A DNA stretch of 64,000 nucleotides from Ailanthus altissimus. Lineage: Eukaryota > Streptophyta > Magnoliopsida > Sapindales > Simaroubaceae. Positions 36,822-48,198 of this stretch are shown here, in pieces (the first letter of the stretch is position 1; each line of letters begins with the position of its first letter). The position numbers and the translations under genes are program-made. Location: positions 18,444,501-18,508,500 of the forward strand of contig OX327705.1 in NCBI GenBank assembly GCA_946807835.1. Reading direction: 5' to 3'. Under the pieces are notes generated by a model that had not been told where the DNA came from, searched no databases, and saw only the letters and a list, made by a program, of their open reading frames with translations.

Positions 36822-38410
36822 TCACATTCACGGGGTGGTCAGTACATTTTCATCACGAGAACCTAAGTATTGACACCAAATTAAAGATATTAACCGTAAT
36901 CACGAGAACCTAAGTATTGACACCAAATTAAAGATATGGTATAGTTTTACGCTGGGGGGTATTCCAGTAATACTAAAATAATGGGGCTTGATACCCAGAG
37001 TAGGCATATTGTCTCCAACTCGATGAATAAAGAAACAAAGAAGGAAAAAAGGAGAATGGATTATGGTTCGAAAGGATTTTTTTATGCCGGTTTTAGAAAA
37101 AAGGCGGTTGGGTCAGGCTTCAGAGAATCAAGTTGTGTAGAACAAAGGATGGTTGTTATGGATTCCCTAGCGGGGTCAAACGTTGTAGTGGGCTAAGGAT
37201 CTTTAGGAGTAAACTCCTGTGTCATATTGGATTCCTCACCAATGGAAGGGACGGTTCCCTTCCATCAATATCCGAGAAATTAGTTGCCGCGATTTTAAAG
37301 GGTTTATTTGCTGATAATATACATTCGTTTCAAGTTGCCTTCCCCGCATAAAGTTGAGGTAGCAATACCAAACCAGAGCAGGTTCTAAAAGTAGTGGTAG
37401 TCCTGGTAAAGGGTCGACTCAATCTAAAAATACTCTGCTCAAGGCTCCGAATAGCCCATGTAAGGTGCTTCTCCTGAATGCGTTATCTGTATGCATGAAG
37501 AAGAAAGGTCCACGAAATAAATCAGTAAAGCATGTTTCTAGATCTCAACATGAAGAATTTTCAGATCATAAGGTTTGTATTGATTCTACTTCTACCTCAT
37601 TGTCATTTGATGACGATAATCTTGATTTTTTTACAGCCTCTACTCAGCAGGGCCGTCGGTCACCATAAATATCCCAGGGCGTGATGTGCGCATCTCAGGG
37701 CACATCTCGGGCCCGAAATGCCTAAACCTGACGGCAGCCGCATTGGCCGCCGTCTAGTTTTTGTCAAACACACTAAAAATTATATTTTTGGCTGGATTTA
37801 AACGTCTTTTACACCATTCTAACTCATTTTTTACATTTAATTCATTAATAATACATATTTTTAACTTTAAATGCAAGTTTTATCTAATTTTTAACTAAAA
37901 TTAAATTTTTTAAAAATGTTTAGAAAAACTTACAAGATTTGGCTATTTTCTTGATTTGAAGTGACAAATATACTCAACAACATTTGATTTTTGCAATAAC
38001 AACTTCAAAAATATTCGACCATCAATATGATTCTTGGTTCGGTAGAAAAAAAGGAGAGAAAGTTTATGTTTTTGATATTAGGGCAAAAGTATTCATAAAT
38101 AAAAAATTTGGCTAATTAAAAATAGTCAATTTAACGTTGGTTAAAAAAGATTAATGAAAAATTATGAGGGTTATTTATGAAAATTTTCTAATATTCTTTC
38201 TGATGATTTTATTTTAAGAGAAGCTAATCAGGTCGCCCACTATTTATCCAAAATGACTCTTTTATCTTTGTCAGAACAATTGTAAATAAATGAGGTACCT
38301 TCTTCTCCTATTCATTATATAAAGGCAGATTTGGCTGTCTCCTAGTGTTAGTCTTTTAATTAATGTTCTTTTTTTAAATAAAAAAAAAAAGAAAAAGAGT
38401 CACATTCACG
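36822..38410 (+). mobile_element. Non-LTR (LINE/L1-type) element, internally deleted, with 11-bp target duplication
   Basis: TCACATTCACG occurs at 36822-36832 and 38400-38410, bracketing 36833-38399. The right end has an A-rich tail (from about 38379), so the element is on the plus strand. Just upstream, about 38215-38330, the DNA reads LREANQVAHYLSKMTL, which fits the C-terminal RNase H region of plant LINE ORF2. A frame near the left (37465-37668, LLLNALSVCMKKKGPRN) may be the end of ORF1. No reverse transcriptase or endonuclease motifs lie between, so most of ORF2 is missing. A 47-bp period duplication lies at 36852-36937. Confidence 0.72.
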
Positions 38411-38560
38411 ACATTGGGTTCAGAATTCTCTTCACTCTTATTGGCTGTATTTTATTGCTATTATTAAAAGAGTTAATTGTGCAAAAATACTACTAAAGGT
38501 GTTAAACTGGTCGAATTAATTTGGGCACATGTATAGTCCAGGCCATTTATTGTGGTAATA
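38411..38560. other. Short unassigned stretch
   Basis: Lies between the LINE target duplication and the foldback element; I see nothing in it. Confidence 0.4.
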
Positions 38561-39830
38561 TAATATTATATTGGGATAAGGATAATTTTGCCCTAAACAT
38601 TGGCCCAAAATATAAGGTTACACTAATTAAATTTAAAATACCTAATTTTACATAAATTGGTAAATTTTTGTTGTTAATTTCAGTGGTTGAAAGATAAAAA
38701 AGTAATCTAACCATAGAAATAAATTAAATTTTATATATGTGGTACAATTTTATCCATTCACACGTCGAAGAATCTCATCTATTCAATTAATTTAATATAA
38801 TTTTTTAAAAATAAATTTTAATAAAATGACACATGTCATAATATGATTAGTTACAAATGATACATGTCATCATATAATTGGTTTATATTTTGACTAAATA
38901 TTTTTAAAAATAAATTTAATTAAATAAAAAATTTAAAACATGATTGCTACTATCATAAAAAAATGACGATTGGTCAATCGCCATTTTTTAGCGATGTTTC
39001 GATGATAAAAATTATTAAATATTATATTATTGAACTCTATTTTTTTAATCTACACAATAATAGGTCATTTTTGAGAAAAAAATCAAAATGATGACTACAA
39101 ATGGTGGGAAGGGGTAGCGGCCATCGTCGTTTAATGGTAGGCGGCACCCTTCCCACCATTTTTGCTATCTTATGGTCTTTTTTATTAAAAGAAAATGACC
39201 GCATTATTATGTACATTAGAATAGAGCCCAATAATATAAGATTTGGCCTGATTGCCCTACCATAGCCCAAAACGATGGCTGGCCAGTCACCAAAAAATGA
39301 TGGCCGACCGATCGTCGTTTTCTAACAATGGTTTATAGTAAATGTTTTAAATATTTATTTTTTATTTTATTTTAATTTTAAAAAGATTTATTAAAAATAT
39401 AAATTAATTACATGATAACACATGTCAGTTGTAATTAATCACATTATGACATATGTTCTTTTAGTAAAAATATTTATTAAAAATTTATATTCATTAATTA
39501 CTTTTTAAAATATTTATTAAAATATAAACTAATTATATGATAACACGTGTTATCATTAATTTATTATATTATAAGCATGTGTTATTTTGTTAAAATTTAT
39601 TTTTTAATTATATTAAATTAAATGAATGGATGAGAGTGCACTATGTATTTAAAGGAAGTAAAGGACGAGTTTGTATCACGTGTTCAAAGTTAAAGAACAA
39701 ATAATGAGGGTAAATTAGTAATTGCATACTAAAACTATTATTTCCTTTTAAATTGACGAAAAAAATTAACCGATTAGAGCAAAATTGAGTATTTTAAATT
39801 TAATTACAGCAAAGTTGTCAATTAAGTAAA
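38561..39830. mobile_element. Foldback / MULE-like non-autonomous element (about 1.27 kb)
   Basis: Two long arms are inverted copies, about 38620-38935 and 39390-39810. Paired words include ATTAAATTTAAAATAC with its complement at 39791-39803, TAATTTAATATAATT, and ACATGTCATCATATAATT facing the complement of ATTATATGATAACACGTG. The central 400 bases contain short GC-richer segments (GATGGCTGGCCAG, GATGGCCGACCGATCG). It has no coding capacity. The exact ends and target duplication could not be fixed, so Mutator-type is an inference from long arms only. The open frame at 39037-39270 is in the centre and is not gene-like. Confidence 0.6.
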
Positions 39831-39904
39831 ATTTTAAAGGTAAACTTGTCTTTTAGTATATTAGATATTGTTATATTATTGACGTATATATATAAACATA
39901 TGAT

Positions 39905-40485
39905 GTATGGACATGATATACATAAGAAAATTGGGTGTCGGAACTTGAAAAATAAATTTTCGAACACCGAAATACGATGACAGCATCCGATGCCAGTGTT
40001 GTAGATACTAACTTGTGGTGTCATGATGCCAAGATGGCAGTGTCGTGGTGCTAGGCAGATTTGGGCTAGACGCCGTAGCGCTAGCTCTAAATTTTTATGA
40101 ATGCTGTAGCGTTTGGCACTATTATTGGAAAAAATATATTTTATTTTTCTTTACATTTTGACTTATTTTATTGTTGTATTATACTTGTATAATTGTCATA
40201 ACATGATATGATCATTTATTTACGTTGATAACCATAACAAAAGCTCTATTGGTGGGGGGTTAGTTATGTTTGCGTAAAATTAAATAAATGATCTAAATTT
40301 ATCACTACATGATATGAAAACAAGTTTAGAAAATCTCTCTTAATCAGATTGAATAATATTTCGTTATGGGATAATATTATAATATAATCCATTTTATCAA
40401 TTCAGTATTAGATGGGTCACTTTGATTTTTTCCAAGATCACTAGAGTGTGATGGATTGATCGGTGTGACTTAGAATATGCCGGTT
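39905..40485 (+). mobile_element. Detached copia-A/B leader fragment, plus orientation
   Basis: The reverse complement matches the copia-A leader (20820-21400). It contains TCTCTCTTAATCAGATTGAA and GATAATATT blocks and, at about 39975-40120, the GC-rich repeats (CGCCGTAGCGCTAGCTC, GGCAGTGTCGTGGTGCT). No LTR or gag accompanies it. It ends where the Tat-like RT begins. Confidence 0.65.
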
Positions 40486-40489
40486 AAAC

Positions 40490-42038
40490 ATGAAATGCAG
40501 CAAATATATACAAAAGTATTACTCTAAATTGTTAAAAGTAATTTCTTTTGTATTAAAGAATGCAAGAACCACATTCCAAAAACTAGTCAACAAAGTCTTT
40601 GAGAAAGTCTTAGGTAAAATGGTGGAAGTATATACCTCAAACACTGAAAGAAGTTTAGACTTAACTGGAAAAGTAGCTGCCTTAAACTGATTTATATTGA
40701 AATGGTCAAATAAATGAAAGCCTTTCTTCCAAGATATTAAAGCCAAGAACGGGAAGCTCTGAAGGCCTAAACATATGGAAACTTTACAAAGGCTTAAGGA
40801 ATACCTAAAGCAATCCCTTATTCTGTCTACCACTCCCTAACGAGACTTTATTTCTATATCTTATAGTTCTCTTCATAACAGTAAGCGCGACGCTATTTAA
40901 GGAAGAAGGTGGCCAATAAAAACCAATCTTTTATACAAGCAAAGTCTTACTGGACACGAAAACGTAATATTCAATAGCAGAGAAGCTTGTCCTCACCCTA
41001 GTCTATACAAAAGGAAAACTTTACCATTATTTCAAAGCATATCCAATCATTGTATACACTTTATATCTACTTAAATAGATTTGTAGGATGCAGTAGGCAA
41101 AGTGACTAAGATGGCTATAAGACTAATTCACCTTGATATTAACTTCCAGCCAAGGACATTAAGGGACAAGCCTTAGCCGACTTTCTACTTGAATACGAGC
41201 CAAAAGTACAAGATGACTCCCTACTTTTAGAGCTAGAGAAACCAAAGAAAACTTAAAAGAGAGCTTCCAATAGTAAAGCCACAGGTCTAGGAATCAGGAT
41301 CAAGAGCTTAGATAAACAAATGCTAGAACATGTAGTAAAGCTCTATACACTAACTTCTAACAACAAGGCCAAAGAAAAAGCACTAATTGAAAGGTTGACA
41401 ATAGCACTCCAACTGATGATTAGAAAACTCAAATCTTTATGGTTTCTACTTTTATTACTTCCCATAGGAACGAAGGTTACACCACTAAGGAAGAATGAAT
41501 GAGAAACCTATTAAAAAAAGCAAAGAAACTTATAGAATGTTTCCAACTCATAACAATCTTCTAAATCCCTTGAGAATAGAACATGGATGTAGATAAATGT
41601 GCTAAAAAAGCTTCCACTAGAGAACATCTATTGATAAGGACAATTCTTCTTTTAATCAGGGATAAAACTAAGACTGTCAAAATGAAGAAATAATAGAACC
41701 ACAAGATTTGATAGAGATAAACTCTCCCAACAATTAGATGGCACCATACGTCAAGTACTTAAAGAATGGAAACTTTTCGCCGGTAGAAAGAAAGAGAGAA
41801 AGTTACAAAAAAAAGTAGGAAGGTTTACTCTTAGAGATAACCAACTATACAGATAGTTCTTCTCTGAGATCTATATGAGGGGTTTCTTATAAACGACAGA
41901 AAAAATATATTCAGAGAGATACACAAAGGGATGTATAGGAACCATTCCAATGAATGGGCCTTTACACACAAAACCATGCGACAAGGATACTTTTGGCCTT
42001 CTATTAAAAGGGTTGCCTTCAACTTTGCATTGAAGTAC
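40490..42038 (+). pseudogene. Tat-lineage gypsy pol: RT, RNase H and start of integrase (decayed)
   Basis: Plus-strand fragments: the RT end (FVLKNARTTFQKLVNKVFEK, 40545-40610, equivalent to the usual GLKNAGATYQRLVNK); a thumb/connection segment (METLQRLKEYLKQSLILS, about 40776); GQALADFLLEYEP near 41165-41200; RNase H with LYTLTSNNKAKEKALIERL (41341-41400); and the integrase start with AFTHKTMRQGYFWPSIKR (about 41960-42010), which precedes the HHCC zinc finger. Gag, protease and the catalytic half of RT are missing on the left. Multiple stops. The zinc finger is interrupted by the solo LTR at 42039. Confidence 0.75.
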
Positions 42039-43359
42039 TGATCGATGCTATAGTAGCTAAGCGCAAGCGCACGTTATCGTATCAAGTAATATAGGATTTT
42101 AAGTCCAAGTATCGATCCCATAGGGATTATGCGATCTAATTCTATAAATCAAGTACTAAAATTATACCTACTTAACTTTTATTTAGAAAATCAAAATTTG
42201 AAATTTAATTAACTAATCTAACTTTATCAATTAAACTAAACAAAAGCAAAGGATAGAATTCATAAATAAATATAATCTAGGGTTTTGACTCGTCCCCTAG
42301 TATTTCACTAGATTTATTAACCTCTTAGTTAATCTCTTAATACCACTTGTTGGCTTAGACACTAATCTCATCACAAGCCTCTGTCGATGGTCGAGTGACT
42401 ATATTACATATTCTAACAATCACCTATAAGTCTATGGTAATCAAATCAGAATATAATTCATTAAAATCAAGCCTAAATTAAACCATACATGCCACTTAGG
42501 TATATGTTTATCTTAGATGGAACTCTTAGTTGTTACTCTATGATCATACATCAAACTATCCTAAGCTAAACACATGAATCCCTTCGTCGAGTTCATCATG
42601 GTTTCTCAATCATTCAAAATATTGATTAGGTATAATGAAAACATTAAAATACAAGATAGAATGAATCAATTGAATGTATCAAGTTCATAAACTAAAAATT
42701 AACACAATCAAAATCCATACTAGGTTTACATAGTTAAACCCTAGATGAACAATTTAGCGCATCACAAAACCCAAAGTATCAAACCAATTCATAAAAATCA
42801 ACAAGAATAAGAGTATAATGATAAAGAAAGAGTACAAAAACTAATCAAAGTGACTTATTGATATACTTCTCACTCAATCTTGACTTGAAGCTTGAAGCTT
42901 CAATCTTGAATCTTGATCTTGGTTATTCAATCTTTGGCTTTGATATTTAATTTTGTGTTGTGAATTCTTTTTCTAAGTTTTTTCCCATTTTCGTTTTTCC
43001 TCTCCTCCTGCTCCTTTTAATTATGGTTTTTGTCTTTAAACTATGGTTAAACATCAAATACAAGTCAGGTTAGGATTACTGTTCATGAATACTGTAGCAC
43101 TATATTATTCACACGTTATTGTTCTCCGCTACTGTTTGCACTCTCCGACGCTTGGTACTATAGCATATCACTGTAGCAGGCACTGTGGCAAATTGATGTT
43201 TTTGGCTTATATTCATTAGAATTTTGACCCTATTTACTCTATTAACTCAAGACCTACGAAAATAATAATAAAATACATCAAAAGATAAATAATCTTAATT
43301 TCTACGAACAAATATTTAGTTTGGAAGATAAAAATATTAAAATTAATTAACCCTTATCA
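42039..43359 (-). mobile_element. Solo LTR, family S (1321 bp), AGTAC target duplication
   Basis: The plus strand starts TGATCGATGCTATAG and ends CCCTTATCA. AGTAC flanks it at 42034-42038 and 43360-43364. It is the reverse complement of the copy at 58296-59621, along nearly the whole length. Removing it joins the Tat-like integrase frame as ALKY + EKC. A GC-rich repeated module lies at about 43090-43205, upstream (on the minus strand) of the probable promoter. No coding capacity. Confidence 0.85.
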
Positions 43360-43364
43360 AGTAC

Positions 43365-44050
43365 GAGAAATGTTAGAAGCATGCAACCTTTATCTGTCTA
43401 CTAGTAGGAGATTTGAATGTAGTTTCCAACCATTAACCCTTCATTCAGTGGAGGATGAACATCGTGGGTTCTCTCTCTCACAGTTGTAGGAAAATGATTC
43501 ATCCTCCTTACCACAAACTATTTCATATGGCATAATATAATCACCAGATATGAGATGCCATAATTATTGGTGTTTAACAAAAGGAAATAGTTCGTCAGCT
43601 CTATAGTCACTTTTGTCTACAATTAATTCATGATCTAATAAAGATTCTCCTCCCGTAATTGCTCCCAAGGCAATGATAGACTGAAGTAACTTCTAAGAGT
43701 CCTCTAGGCTTACAAAACAATAGAAAATATGTCGACAAGAAACTATCCATACTCTCTAGTGTATGGAATAGAAGTAGTACTTCATATGAAAGCTTTCATC
43801 CTTATCTTGAGAATAAAAACAATTCAACTAGAGTTAAACAATAAAGCACTGTCACTCGACCAAGACTTAATAGCTGAGGCACGAGACATTACAACCATTC
43901 ATTTAGTAATTTACAAATAATAGATGAAGAGACAGCATAATACCAAGATCCTAAGAAGAGAGATCAACAAGCCCAACCTAATTCTACAGGAAGCTCTCGA
44001 TATAAACAAGGAATAAAGTGCAGGGATGATGGTCGAGACATAGGAAGGTC
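43365..44050 (+). pseudogene. Tat-lineage integrase, core and C-terminal part (decayed)
   Basis: It continues the integrase after the family S insertion, starting at the rest of the zinc finger (EKC, a stop, KHATF). Frame 43729-43920 reads YPYSLVYGIEVVLHMKA, then IAEARDITTIHLVIYK; both fit the integrase C-terminal half of Tat/Athila-type elements. The sequence runs to about 44050, reading LQEALDINKE and then an EG before the next insertion. Frameshifts and stops are frequent. Confidence 0.72.
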
Positions 44051-46039
44051 TGTTGAAAATTGTGCTTACGTGCCATTCTAATATTGTATGAATATTAATT
44101 GTTTAATAATTATATAATAAATATTTTGAATAAAATCATTAATATTAAAATATATGATAATATACTTGTAACATTTCAGACATTGTATAATCTGAAGGAG
44201 TTCAAATCTGGTCTAAAGAAATTTAGACCAGTGCTAAGACTTGGCTATGCTGAGAGTTATAATTGCTAAAAGTTAGCAGGTTATAAGAGTCGGCAAAATC
44301 TAAAGAGTTAGAGCCTTATTTGAAATGTCATTATGCAAGTATGTTATCAAACTTTATGTTCCTAATCTATTTTCACATATACGGGTCTATAATGTGAAAA
44401 TCTTAATTAATACAGATTGATGTATTTCTATATCTATATGGTCCAGTGGTTAGTCTTAGCAAACCATAAATTTAGTGGAAGCCTGTATGGACATGCGGGT
44501 ATTCAGTGAGGATTGAATATTGAACAAGCTCAATTAGGATCTCTAATAGACATCCCATAAAGCCGTTAATAGAGGATCTTTTCGAATTGAGTAGTATTTA
44601 TAGTCCTTGGAGCTAGACACCATAGTGGACTTGTGAGTGATCTACCATATTTAGGTTCTACACATGTCAGAGACATTTCATGGTCTGACCGTTAGGTGTC
44701 GCTAGGTATGGTTCAATGCTCATAGAGTTTGATGTGTGTAGATATAGGATCCGTCAGCTCATATAGGTGAGTTGTATATCCAGATGCTCTAAGATTGTAT
44801 TACAAAAAATCTTATAGTCATAAGTAATTAATCGAAAAAAGTGTTTCCCGTGTGAGAAACAATATTGCAAAAGTGTATATGGATATTGTTTATCGGAATA
44901 CAAATCTAGAGGTAAGTTCTAGAGTTAAACATATGAGACTTGACGGTGATGATCTATATCTCCGCTCTTGCAGGATATAAATAACAGAGGGATTATACGA
45001 ATAAGTATTAACCTCAACTTATATAGTTCAACAAGCTTTTTTGTTATTTCCATAATATGTGTGTAGGGCAACGTTTATAGACTTATAGAATAGTTTTGTA
45101 AAACAAAACGGGTGTGAACCTAGGGAGTTTCACTATATAAAGAGTACTCGTTGTGCACTGAGGTAATGTATCGGATTGAATAGATAAATCTAGGAAGTTC
45201 TAAAAAAATTAAAATTATTTCAGGATCTCTCGGAGAGATGATAGGGTTTAAGTGTTAAGCTCGGGATCTCGGCAAGTGAGTCTTGCTACTTTATCTTTTC
45301 TATTGGATGCCACATGTTATGCCATAAATTTATAATGGCATAACACATGGTATAATATCATTGGGCCATTAATTTATTAAGTGTTAATATATTATTGTCC
45401 AATTGAAACCATTTACAAATGTTGTCATTAGTAATAGAATTTTGGCAAAAATGAATAAAGATTTTGATGGCCAATTAAATTGGTTAAAGGAAGCATGACA
45501 TGTCCGTTTTTTAGTCATCATTTAAAAGATTATATATTTGTCATGCTTATTACTTTAGTAGGAGGTGGCCTTGACTTGTTGAATTACAAACCTTCTGGCC
45601 ACTAAACCTATTCAACATTTGGCCAGCCTCTAGCTTTAGTTTACTCATATTTTAACAAGCATGATAAGGAAACTTTCATGCCTTGTCATGCTTGTAATTT
45701 GGCTGGCCATTTATTAATTGTTAATTGGCTAATATGGCAAAATTTTTGCCTACATAAAAGGTTTGATACATTTGCTAAAGTTCGAGAAAAATGTATCCCA
45801 CTAAGTCCTACTAAAGTAATAAATGGCCAGCCAAGATAACAAGGCTACTGTTTTAGCTTAAAGGATCCCACCAAGTCTTAGATTAGAACTGTGCAAAGTA
45901 CGCTTCAAGGGTGAGTTTTTTAATATCTCATTAGTGTAATAAGATGTTTGTTAATATTCTACTGCATTTAATTATGCATGTATGATGTGTAATTAAAAAT
46001 TAAAATGTACAAACTCACCCCACATACAACACACTTTCA
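44051..46039 (+). mobile_element. Solo LTR of the copia-A/B family (1989 bp), AGGTC target duplication
   Basis: Begins TGTTGAAAATTGTGCTTACG and ends CACACTTTCA, with AGGTC at 44046-44050 and 46040-46044. The first 700 bases match the reverse complement of copia-A's LTR, for example CTAATATTGTATGAATATTA. It is in plus orientation, unlike copia-A and B. Removing it restores EGPHKVIKK in the Tat-like integrase. No internal region is left, so it formed by LTR-LTR recombination. Confidence 0.88.
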
Positions 46040-46370
46040 AGGTCCTCATAAAGTCATCAAGAAATTGGATGAAGAAGCCTTCCTATTATAAGAGATGGCA
46101 AGAAATCTCATCCTCACTCTATGAAACATCTCTAAACTAAAAAGGTTCTAAGTATAAACATTCAATTTTGATTTTCCTTTTTCATATTTTCAATAAAGCT
46201 AACAATTTTTGTCTTCAAATCTATAAGCAAAAATATTCTCCTTCGGGAAAGAAAATACCTTTTTCGAACTTCCTTTACTTAGAAAGAACACCTAGTCCTA
46301 TGGATACGAGAATCCATAAAATTAAACTATGCTAGTGTAACGGAATAACCTTCCTCCAAAAGACTTTCTT
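46040..46370 (+). pseudogene. End of Tat-like integrase and 3' flank
   Basis: After the AGGTC duplication the frame reads PHKVIKKLDEEAF and, in another frame, RNWMKKPSYYKRW. The latter fits the RTWN...LRRYY ending of Tat integrases. The following bases are AT-rich without a frame. Confidence 0.55.
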
Positions 46371-46374
46371 GGGG

Positions 46375-47190
46375 GGGGTGGGTCATACCTCAGCCTTGGA
46401 AGTAACCAAACTAGTAAAAATTACTATAAGGCCTATGCCTCAACCTTGGAAGCAAACAAACTAATTAAACTTCCTTGGAGGGCCTGTGCCTCAGCCTTAG
46501 AAACAACCAGATCAATAAAACTTCCTTAAGTAGGGGTTATCCCTCAGCCCACGAAGTAACTAGACTAGTAAGACTTCCTTAAGGAGGCCTATACCTCAGC
46601 TTCAGAAGTAATCAAACTAATAAGACTTGAAGAGTGAGAGCATGCCTCAGCCTTAAAAGTAACCAAAACAATAAGAATTCATTGAGAGGGCTCGTGCCTG
46701 AGCCTTAAAATTGGTTAAACGAATAAGACTTCTTTGGGAGGCCTGTTCCTCAGCCATAGAAGTAACTAAACTAATAAGACTTACTTTGGAGGGTCTATAC
46801 CTCAACCTTAGAAGCAACTAGAATAATAAGAATTCATTTGAGGGGTTTGTGCCTTAGACCTAAAAGCAACTGAACCAATAATACTTTCTTATAGGGGTCT
46901 AAGCCTCAGCCTTAAAAGTAACCAAATCAATAAAACTTCCTTGGATGGTCTGTGCCTTAACCTTAAAAGCGAGCAAACTAGTAAGACCTTCTTGGGCAGC
47001 TCATGCTTCATCCTTGGAAGTAATTAAACTAGTTAGACTTTTTTAGGGGGACCATGCCTCATTCTTGGAAGCAACCGAACTAGTAAAACTTCCTTGGAAG
47101 CATCCAAACCAATAATACTTTTATAATAAGGGGGCCTGTGCCTCAGCCTTGAAAATAACCAAACCAATAAGAATTCCGTGAAGGGGGCTA
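46375..47190. repeat. Tandem array, about 16 copies of a 51-52 bp unit
   Basis: Each unit reads roughly CCTCAGCCTTGGAAGTAACC, AAACTAATAAGACTTCC and TTGGGAGGCCTGTG. Units differ by substitutions and small indels, and one near 47100 is shorter. The array lies downstream of the Tat-like pol, where such elements often carry tandem repeats. No coding sense. Confidence 0.88.
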
Positions 47191-47618
47191 GATGAAAACT
47201 TATTTTTACTTCCATGGTTATGTCTGCTTTAATTTCCTTCGACCTATAATTTCTATTGACCGATGCAAACTTATTTTTAATTACTTTAATAATAATATAG
47301 CTCTTAGCTTGCCAGTGACCATTCTGAAATTGACCTAAAACACAAGTATGCTCTGCATCTACTCGCCTTACAATGAAAAAATGTCACCCTTCTATCGACA
47401 TTGCTCGTAATCTTCAATTGCATTTATCATCATCAATATTTCAACTCAAATGATCTTTAGTGGACTTGTAAACTCTGAAGCTCTATTTACCCTTAAGTGC
47501 AACCATGCTTATAGTCTCATGAATTTTATTTTTATTATTATACAACTTTCCTACAAACACATATCTAATTTCAGTAGAAGATATATTTTATGATATGTTA
47601 AAGTCAAATGATGGTATT
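47191..47618. other. Unassigned stretch
   Basis: I see no gene or repeat border here. It may be the 3' part of the Tat-like element. Confidence 0.4.
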
Positions 47619-47915
47619 TTAGTTGGAACTAAAATGGGTTTTCAATCTTAACCTATTCTTCTCAAGCATAATCATCATCATCATCATTATCATCGTCATC
47701 ATTTTCATTTGCAGTTGTTTATCTGGAACTAGCATGATCATCATCATCATCATCATTACCAACCTTATAACCAAAATCATATCCACGATCATCATTCTCA
47801 TAACCTTCATCACTTTCACCATTATTACCGACATTATAACCGATATTATAATCAACATTATGACTAATATTATAACCAAGATCAACACTAACATCTCCAT
47901 ATATCTGACTATCAT
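47619..47915. repeat. Imperfect (ATC/ATT)n trinucleotide tract
   Basis: ATCATC and ATTATC runs at about 47661-47760 grade into degenerate ATAACC/ATTATAACC units. Open frames on both strands here are low-complexity by-products, except that one continues into the frame noted next. Confidence 0.75.
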
Positions 47916-48198
47916 AATATGTATAGTCTAATTGTTTGTTGAACATTGGAAGAGAATAATGATAATCATCTGAGGGATTTAGAACATACACAGGAGTTGC
48001 AGACATAAATTTATTAATGTAGCCTTGTTTTTGTTTTGTGTGTGCTTCTACATTATTTTTCACATTCAGGAGCTCGAACATCCATTGTTACATATAGAAG
48101 TGTAGCACTTTTCTCCTGTAGGCTCAACCAATATATTGCATCATCATCATTTTCAAGTGTAATAAGTCTCAACTTTACAGTAGTTGAAGGAACCTCGA
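47719..48198 (-). pseudogene. Possible MULE transposase N-terminal fragment
   Basis: From 48198 the minus strand reads IEVPSTTVKLRLITLENDDD then IYWLSLQEKSATLLYVTMD. This has the look of the N-terminal region of Mutator-like transposases (an acidic NDDD turn followed by a YVTM-type strand). After a frameshift, frame 48081-47719 gives MFELLNVKNNV and a Tyr/Asp/Gly-rich segment (DYTYYDSQIYGDVSVDLGYN) that runs into the trinucleotide tract. The catalytic part is absent. The family call is an inference from general shape and may be wrong; it could be an unknown host gene fragment. Confidence 0.35.

Noticed and set aside
42039..43359. Family S element as a DNA transposon with a 3-bp duplication
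   Set aside because: Both copies are better explained by TG...CA ends and exact 5-bp duplications (AGTAC, ATAGT), as in an LTR.
47619..47931. Ile/Thr-rich and Met/Ile-rich open frames
   Set aside because: Low-complexity translation of the ATC/ATT tract; only the minus frame that continues to 48198 has protein-like sequence.
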